Assembly: GCA_964403185.1 (NCBI GenBank)
Contig: CAYOFK010000040.1
Location: 1 to 18,812 of the forward strand
Length of the DNA: 18,812 nt
Source of the DNA: CAYOFK01 sp964403185
GTDB taxonomy: Bacteria; Bacteroidota; Bacteroidia; Bacteroidales; VadinHA17
Direction: 5' to 3'
Shown here: positions 14,211 through 18,812 of the stretch, one piece after another
Numbering within the stretch: the first letter of the stretch is position 1
Layout of the letters: every line of letters begins with the position of its first letter
Made by a program: the position numbers and the translations under genes
The notes under the pieces: generated by a model
Told to the model about the DNA's origin: nothing
The model's input: only the letters and a program-made list of their open reading frames with translations
Database searches by the model: none

Positions 14211-16703
14211 ATGCCAGAAACGCAAAAGATTATTCAGATCAACATTGAAGAGGAAATGAAATCGGCATATATCGATTATTCGATGTCGGTGATCGTTTCC
14301 AGAGCCCTTCCGGACGTCAGAGACGGAATGAAACCTGTACACAGGAGGGTTCTGTTCGGAATGTACGAGTTGGGAGTTCTGTCGAATAAATCGCATAAAA
14401 AATCGGCCAGAATAGTGGGAGAGGTGCTTGGAAAATACCACCCCCACGGAGACTCATCCGTTTATGAGGCCATGGTTCGAATGGCTCAGGACTGGTCGCT
14501 TCGCTATCTGCTGGTCGATGGCCAGGGTAACTTCGGTTCCATTGACGGTGACAGTCCCGCCGCCATGAGGTACACAGAAGCCAGACTGAAGAAAATAGCA
14601 GAAGAGAGTTTATCGGATATCGATAAGGAAACGGTTGATTTTCAACTGAATTTTGACGACTCCCTGAAGGAACCCACGGTACTTCCCACCAGGGTCCCTC
14701 TGCTGCTGGTCAACGGAGCCTCCGGAATCGCAGTTGGCATGGCAACGAACATGCCGCCCAACAATCTGAGTGAGGTGGTGGACGCCCTGATTGCCCAGAT
14801 AGACAACCCACAGATCGGGATAGAAGAACTCCTGAACCATGTTTTAGCGCCCGATTTCCCCACCGGGGGCATCATTTACGGATACCAGGGTGTGCGTGAA
14901 GCATATGAGACAGGTAGAGGACGGATCGTTGTCAGGGCCAAAACAGATATTGAGATCACTCCCTCAGGAAGGGAAAAAATCATCGTTACGGAAATTCCCT
15001 ATATGGTTAACAAGGCGGAACTCATCCGGAAAACCGCCGACCTGATCAATGAAAAGAAGATTGAGGGCATTTCGTATATCAATGATGAATCGGACCGTAA
15101 CGGGATGCGGATTGTCATTATCCTGAAGAAAGATGCAACATCTAATGTTGTTCTGAATAAGCTGTTTAAGTACACTCAATTACAGTCTTCCTTCAATGTA
15201 AATAATATTGCTTTGGTGAATGGCAGGCCCCGTTCCCTGAACCTGAAACAACTGCTTCAGTATTTTATCAAACACCGGCATGAGGTTATACTTCGTCGAA
15301 CCAGATATGAATTAAATGAAGCGGAAAGGAAAGCACATGTACTTGAGGGACTGTTAGTTGCAATAGATCACTTAGACGAAGTGATTAAGCTCATTCGCGC
15401 TTCAAAAACTCCTGAGACGGCCAGGGAAGGCCTGATGAAGAATTTTAAACTTACCGAGATACAGGCCAGGGCCATACTGGATATGCGCCTGCAAAAGCTT
15501 ACCGGACTTGAGCGCGAGAAACTGCGGAAGGATTATAATGAACTGATGCTGCTGATTGCCTCATTAAAAGAGATTATGGAGGACGAGGGCATGCAAATGG
15601 ACGTGATCAAACGGGAATTGCTTGAGGTAAAGGATAAGTACGGAGATAAACGCCGGACCGAGATCGTGCCAAATGCGGAAGAATTTAACCCGGAAGATTT
15701 TTACGCTGATGATGAAATGGTCATCACCATTTCCCATCTTGGTTATATTAAACGCACCCCACTGGCAGAGTTCCGGAGGCAGAACCGCGGTGGTGTGGGA
15801 GCCCGGGGCAGCACTACCAGGGAGGAGGACTTCATAGAACATTTGTATATCGCCACCATGCACAATACCATGCTCTTTTTCACTGAGATGGGGAAATGTT
15901 ACTGGCTGAAGGTTTACGAGATCCCCGAAGGAACCAGGATAGCCAAGGGGAGAGCCATACAGAACCTTATCAACCTGCATCCGGAGGATACGGTTAAGGC
16001 TTACATTAATGTTATGAAGCTGGACGACCGGGAATATATCAATAACAATTTCATTGTGCTGTGTACGGCCAAAGGTGTGATCAAGAAAACCTCGCTTGAA
16101 GCGTATTCCAGACCGCGTCAGAATGGCATCATCGCCATAAATGTCCGGGAAGGAGACCATTTGCTGGAAGCCAGAATGACGGATGGAAAAAATGAGATCG
16201 TTCTGGCAGTTAAATCGGGGAGGGCCATTCGTTTTCCGGAAGATAAAGTGCGGCCTATGGGACGAAATGCGTCAGGCGTCCGGGGAATCACACTGGCCGG
16301 GGAACATGATGAAGTCGTGGGAATGGTGTGCGTGAATGATGAATCCATGGATGTGTTGGTGGTGTCAGAAAAAGGCTATGGAAAACGTTCGAAAATAATG
16401 GATTACAGGATTACAAACAGAGGCGGAAAAGGAGTGAAGACCATTAATATTACGGAAAAAACCGGGAAACTGATCGCCATTAAAGGCGTGGTGGACACCG
16501 ACGACCTGATGATCATTAATAAATCGGGGATCATCATTAGGATGGCCATTGAGAATCTGCGGGTCATGGGACGTGCTACCCAGGGCGTGCGACTGATCAA
16601 CCTGAAGGAAGGGGACAGCATTGCTGCAATTGAATATATAGAAAATACCGGAAATGATGAGGATCTTGAAACGAACGGATCCGAAGAAAATCAGGATGAA
16701 TAA
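14211..16703 (+). CDS. gyrA: DNA gyrase subunit A
   Basis: An 830-residue type IIA topoisomerase subunit that cuts and rejoins DNA for negative supercoiling with GyrB. The N-terminal breakage-reunion domain starts IIQINIEEEMKSAYIDYSMSVIVSRALPDVRDG. The catalytic tyrosine is Tyr121 in AAMRYTEARL. The quinolone-determining region reads HGDSSVYEA: Ser82 (E. coli Ser83) is retained, and E. coli Asp87 is replaced by Glu86. The C-terminal beta-pinwheel carries a GyrA-box-like TNRGGKG at 735-741, which supports gyrase over ParC. The acidic C-terminal tail (ENTGNDEDLETNGSEENQDE) is normal. The TPR gene follows after 93 bases. Confidence 0.96.
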   Translation: MPETQKIIQINIEEEMKSAYIDYSMSVIVSRALPDVRDGMKPVHRRVLFGMYELGVLSNKSHKKSARIVGEVLGKYHPHGDSSVYEAMVRMAQDWSLRYLLVDGQGNFGSIDGDSPAAMRYTEARLKKIAEESLSDIDKETVDFQLNFDDSLKEPTVLPTRVPLLLVNGASGIAVGMATNMPPNNLSEVVDALIAQIDNPQIGIEELLNHVLAPDFPTGGIIYGYQGVREAYETGRGRIVVRAKTDIEITPSGREKIIVTEIPYMVNKAELIRKTADLINEKKIEGISYINDESDRNGMRIVIILKKDATSNVVLNKLFKYTQLQSSFNVNNIALVNGRPRSLNLKQLLQYFIKHRHEVILRRTRYELNEAERKAHVLEGLLVAIDHLDEVIKLIRASKTPETAREGLMKNFKLTEIQARAILDMRLQKLTGLEREKLRKDYNELMLLIASLKEIMEDEGMQMDVIKRELLEVKDKYGDKRRTEIVPNAEEFNPEDFYADDEMVITISHLGYIKRTPLAEFRRQNRGGVGARGSTTREEDFIEHLYIATMHNTMLFFTEMGKCYWLKVYEIPEGTRIAKGRAIQNLINLHPEDTVKAYINVMKLDDREYINNNFIVLCTAKGVIKKTSLEAYSRPRQNGIIAINVREGDHLLEARMTDGKNEIVLAVKSGRAIRFPEDKVRPMGRNASGVRGITLAGEHDEVVGMVCVNDESMDVLVVSEKGYGKRSKIMDYRITNRGGKGVKTINITEKTGKLIAIKGVVDTDDLMIINKSGIIIRMAIENLRVMGRATQGVRLINLKEGDSIAAIEYIENTGNDEDLETNGSEENQDE

Positions 16704-16757
16704 TTGCAAATTGCTGAATTTGGCAGGAAATTTGAGTGTGTTTTTATGAAAATATTT

Positions 16758-16765
16758 TAATTTTG
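16758..16765 (+). promoter_or_regulatory. -7 promoter box of the TPR gene
   Basis: TAATTTTG fits TAnnTTTG exactly, 31 bases before ATG 16797. The nearest TTTG (16731-16734) is 23 bases upstream, somewhat far, so the -33 box is uncertain. Confidence 0.45.
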
Positions 16766-16796
16766 AAACAATATTCTAATACTAAACCACTTTGAA

Positions 16797-17966
16797 ATGA
16801 GAAAATTAGTAACTGTTTTATTCCTGGCAGCCGGATTTTCATGCGTTTTCGCACAGAAAGGAAAAGTCACCAGCGCATTGAACTACCTGACTAACAGGGA
16901 TATAGAAAAGGCCTGGTCTGCTATTCAGGAAGCCGAACAACACGAGAAAACCGTCAATTATGACAAGACTTATTATGCCAAAGGCAAGGTTCTGCAGGCC
17001 ATCGGGGAATCAACCGATCCAAACATCCAGGAGCTTGTTGAAAATCCACTCATAAAAGCCTATGAAGCTTATGAGAAGGCCATTTCCCTGGATGAGAAAG
17101 GGAAGATGCAGAAATCTGTGGACATCATGCTGCCCATGCTGAATAATGATTTTATCAACCTGGGTGTGCAAAAATATAACGAGAACGATTATGATGCTGC
17201 ATTGCAGGCCTTTGAGTATTCCCTGAGTGTTGGTAAGAAGTCTGTTTTTGGTGGGGCCATCGATACCAGCATTATTTATAATGCGGGGATGTCTGCCTAT
17301 AATGACCGGAATTGGGATAAGGCCACAGAGTATTTCACGAAAACCATGGACATGGGATATGGAGGGAGCACCGTGTGGATCCTTCAGAAAGAAGTGTACC
17401 TGGAGCAGGGTGATTCAGCGGCTGCTGAAAGCTTGCTTCAGGAAGGGATCCTCAAGTTTCAGGACACCGATGCCATCATGGTTCAGTTGATCAATTATTA
17501 CCTGACAAGCGGTAAAGATGCCCAGGCATTCGAATATTTGAAAATAGCCAAGGAAAAGGACCCGGGAAACAGTTCATACTGGTACGCCGAGGGGATGATA
17601 TATGACGGGATGGGACAACTGGACAATTCCATTGCATCCTATACCAAGGCAACAGAACTTGATCCTGAGTATTTCGATCCTTATTATAACATGGGAGTGA
17701 TCATGTTTAATGAAGGGGTTCGCTTACAGGAAATAGCCACCAAGATCGTGGATATCAAAGCATATGAGGTAGCCAAGACCAAATCTGACGATGCGTTTAA
17801 GACTTCTGTACCGTACTTTGAAAAAGCTCAGGAAATAAAGCCCGACGACCGTGCCACGCTTGAGAACCTGAAAATTTTGTATTACCGGTTGCAGTTGCTC
17901 GACAAGCGGGAAGAGATCATCAAAAAGCTTGAATCCCTGGAGCAGGAGGTGAAGGAAAAAGGTTAG
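16797..17966 (+). CDS. Secreted tetratricopeptide-repeat protein
   Basis: A 389-residue periplasmic or envelope TPR protein. The Sec signal MRKLVTVLFLAAGFSCVFA is likely cut before Gln20. The cysteine in GFSC lacks a proper lipobox, so it is not called a lipoprotein. Helical repeats fill the rest. The clearest TPRs are about 119-150 (NLGVQKYNENDYDAALQAFEYSL), 159-187 (YNAGMSAYNDRNWDKATEYFTKT) and 260-293 (WYAEGMIYDGMGQLDNSIASYTKATELDP). The C-terminus is a charged helix. TPRs mediate protein-protein contacts; the partner is unknown. From memory a TPR gene behind gyrA is a recurring arrangement in Bacteroidia. It has its own likely promoter. Confidence 0.85.
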   Translation: MRKLVTVLFLAAGFSCVFAQKGKVTSALNYLTNRDIEKAWSAIQEAEQHEKTVNYDKTYYAKGKVLQAIGESTDPNIQELVENPLIKAYEAYEKAISLDEKGKMQKSVDIMLPMLNNDFINLGVQKYNENDYDAALQAFEYSLSVGKKSVFGGAIDTSIIYNAGMSAYNDRNWDKATEYFTKTMDMGYGGSTVWILQKEVYLEQGDSAAAESLLQEGILKFQDTDAIMVQLINYYLTSGKDAQAFEYLKIAKEKDPGNSSYWYAEGMIYDGMGQLDNSIASYTKATELDPEYFDPYYNMGVIMFNEGVRLQEIATKIVDIKAYEVAKTKSDDAFKTSVPYFEKAQEIKPDDRATLENLKILYYRLQLLDKREEIIKKLESLEQEVKEKG

Positions 17967-17968
17967 AG

Positions 17969-18010
17969 GTGATTGGTGACTGGTAATTGGTAATTGGTGA
18001 TTGGTGATTA
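17969..18010 (+). repeat. Heptamer tandem repeat after the TPR gene
   Basis: Six exact-register 7-bp units: GTGATTG, GTGACTG, GTAATTG twice, GTGATTG, GTGATTA. They start two bases after the stop codon. This is the third heptamer tract in the window. Confidence 0.7.
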
Positions 18011-18021
18011 ATAGTTGAATT

Positions 18022-18060
18022 AGGGGAGGTCTCTTGTACAGTCTCCCTTTAATTTGATTT
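18022..18060 (+). terminator. Probable terminator of the TPR gene
   Basis: AGGGGAG (18022-18028) pairs with CTCCCTT (18043-18049), one wobble, followed by the T-rich stretch TTTAATTTGATTT. It is the first such structure after the gene. Confidence 0.45.
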
Positions 18061-18065
18061 CCCTT

Positions 18066-18093
18066 ATTTAACATAATATTAATTATAGGACAA
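18066..18093 (-). other. dif-like recombination site 1 (minus orientation)
   Basis: Read on the minus strand: XerC-like arm TTGTCCTATAA, a 6-base centre TTAATA, then XerD-like arm TTATGTTAAAT. The XerD arm equals that of E. coli dif as I remember it. By my own alignment the 28 bases match recalled E. coli dif and B. subtilis dif at about 20 positions each. Confidence 0.5.
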
Positions 18094-18098
18094 ACGTA

Positions 18099-18203
18099 GC
18101 AAATTAGCGATTAGCTCTGCTAATTAACATAATTTCAGATCTGGGACTTTTCCGCAGGGAAAGCTCCCTGATCGGTACCGAAATTATGTTAAAGCTAATT
18201 TGC
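18099..18203. repeat. Nested inverted repeats between the dif-like sites
   Basis: GCAAATTAGC (18099-18108) is inverted at 18194-18203. Inside it, TTAACATAATTTC (18124-18136) is inverted at 18180-18192. The centre contains a further G/C-rich hairpin (GGGAC...GCTCCC, 18143-18168). Both 13-bp arms contain the XerD-like core TTATGTTAA. No ORF of note is present. Confidence 0.65.
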
Positions 18204-18246
18204 GGATAAGCTACCTGCAACTTTTCTAAAAATATGCTCGCTCCGT

Positions 18247-18275
18247 TTTTCCTATAATTGAGTATTATGTTAAGT
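18247..18275 (+). other. dif-like recombination site 2 (plus orientation)
   Basis: XerC-like arm TTTTCCTATAA, a 7-base centre TTGAGTA, then XerD-like arm TTATGTTAAGT. It is inverted with respect to site 1, with which it forms near-perfect terminal inverted repeats around 18094-18246. Confidence 0.5.
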
Positions 18276-18812
18276 TGTTTGGCCCTAATGAATCCTTACA
18301 GTATTATTATCCCATTCATATACGGGCCAAGCCAACAACGTTGCGTTATCATCGTTTCTTTTAATCATCAAGGTTTTTATTCAGAAAAAGATTCCGGAAA
18401 CAGAAACTTACCGTATTGTTTGTCCTACTCAATGAGACAAATTCTTTAGGAGCATTTGCGAACTGAAGAATTCATGTCGAATTAGTCCCGACAACGCATT
18501 TAGTCGGGATAATTCAGTATTATATTAAATAGCCGCTCTAAAGCCCATTTGCTGGCACTTAAGCAGCGGCTTTATAAATATGATACTCAGATACACTTAA
18601 GCCTTAAATATCGGGCTTACACACTATTAAATCAATCCTGGGCCTGCCCGCAAAAGTTCTTGCCTCCCGCAAACAAGAGAATTGTAAATTCATTTGGCTT
18701 GTCCCGATAAAAATCGGGATTAATTCGACTTAAATCCTTAGTTTCATTGCATTCACTAAGGATTAGTCTCATGAATTTCCAATACACTTGTTTTCTCCCA
18801 CGCTTTTTCAAT
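18276..18812. other. Non-coding, hairpin-rich region
   Basis: No gene is supported. Visible structure: GTCGAATTAGTCCCGA (18476-18491) inverted with one mismatch at 18714-18729; hairpins TCCCGAC/GTCGGGA (18486-18508) and TCCCGAT/ATCGGGA (18702-18719); AGCCGCT/AGCGGCT (18531-18571) around a 27-base loop; AATCCTTAGT/ACTAAGGATT (18733-18764). A weaker dif-like 29-mer lies at 18502-18530. The 16-bp repeats could bound a second small non-autonomous element of about 254 bp. Confidence 0.5.

Noticed and set aside
15564..16160. 198-residue minus-strand frame
   Set aside because: Antisense to intact gyrA; no recognisable domain.
17969..18010. Considered as a CRISPR array
   Set aside because: Units are 7 bp with no spacers; a simple tandem repeat.
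17724..18074. 116-residue minus-strand frame containing ITNHQLPITSHQ
   Set aside because: That peptide is the translation of the heptamer repeat; the rest is antisense to the TPR gene.
18258..18449. 63-codon plus-strand frame
   Set aside because: It begins at a TTG inside dif-like site 2 and shows no signal, domain or ribosome site.

Overview
This window comes from the chromosome of a member of the Bacteroidota, probably class Bacteroidia; I cannot name a genus. Three things point there. Several genes are preceded by the phylum's TAnnTTTG -7 promoter motif. The order cinA-rpmB-rpmG-DUF4295(bL38)-...-ftsY-rimO is, from memory, typical of the phylum, as is clpC divergent from gyrA with a TPR gene behind it. 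The accessory genes are also typical: lipoproteins with CKKD or CTKK starts and an ECF sigma factor paired with a beta-barrel anti-sigma candidate.

Layout. 1-1568: a Tat-exported aldo/keto reductase, then a 400-base intergenic stretch full of hairpin repeats, including a MITE-like element that has split an older palindrome. 1569-3689: cinA, then a short ribosomal-protein operon (bL28, bL33, bL38/DUF4295) ending in a likely terminator near 3850. 4117-8170: an accessory module of lipoprotein, ECF sigma factor, a putative dual-membrane anti-sigma factor, and two more lipoproteins, closed by a terminator near 8250. 8433-10759: ftsY and rimO, restarted from their own promoter. 10820-11200: a four-helix-bundle (23S intervening-sequence family) gene between inverted copies of a 14-base repeat. 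11377-13914 (minus): clpC with a structured leader. 14211-17966: gyrA and a secreted TPR protein. 17967-18812: non-coding DNA with a heptamer repeat, a terminator, two inverted dif-like sites with nested inverted repeats, and further hairpins.

How it works together. Most genes are housekeeping: translation (bL28, bL33, bL38, RimO acting on uS12), membrane targeting (FtsY), proteolysis (ClpC), DNA topology (GyrA) and NMN/damaged-nucleotide recycling (CinA). The distinctive part is the 4.1-8.2 kb module. Its 464-residue protein has a cytoplasmic N-terminus, one inner-membrane helix, a roughly 185-residue Pro/Gly/Thr/Ser-rich linker and a C-terminal outer-membrane barrel. That is the plan reported for the Dma dual-membrane-spanning anti-sigma factors of Bacteroides thetaiotaomicron. 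It could carry a signal from the outer membrane directly to the ECF sigma factor, with the flanking lipoproteins as likely outputs or sensors. The second item most worth checking is the pair of dif-like recombination sites near 18.1-18.3 kb.
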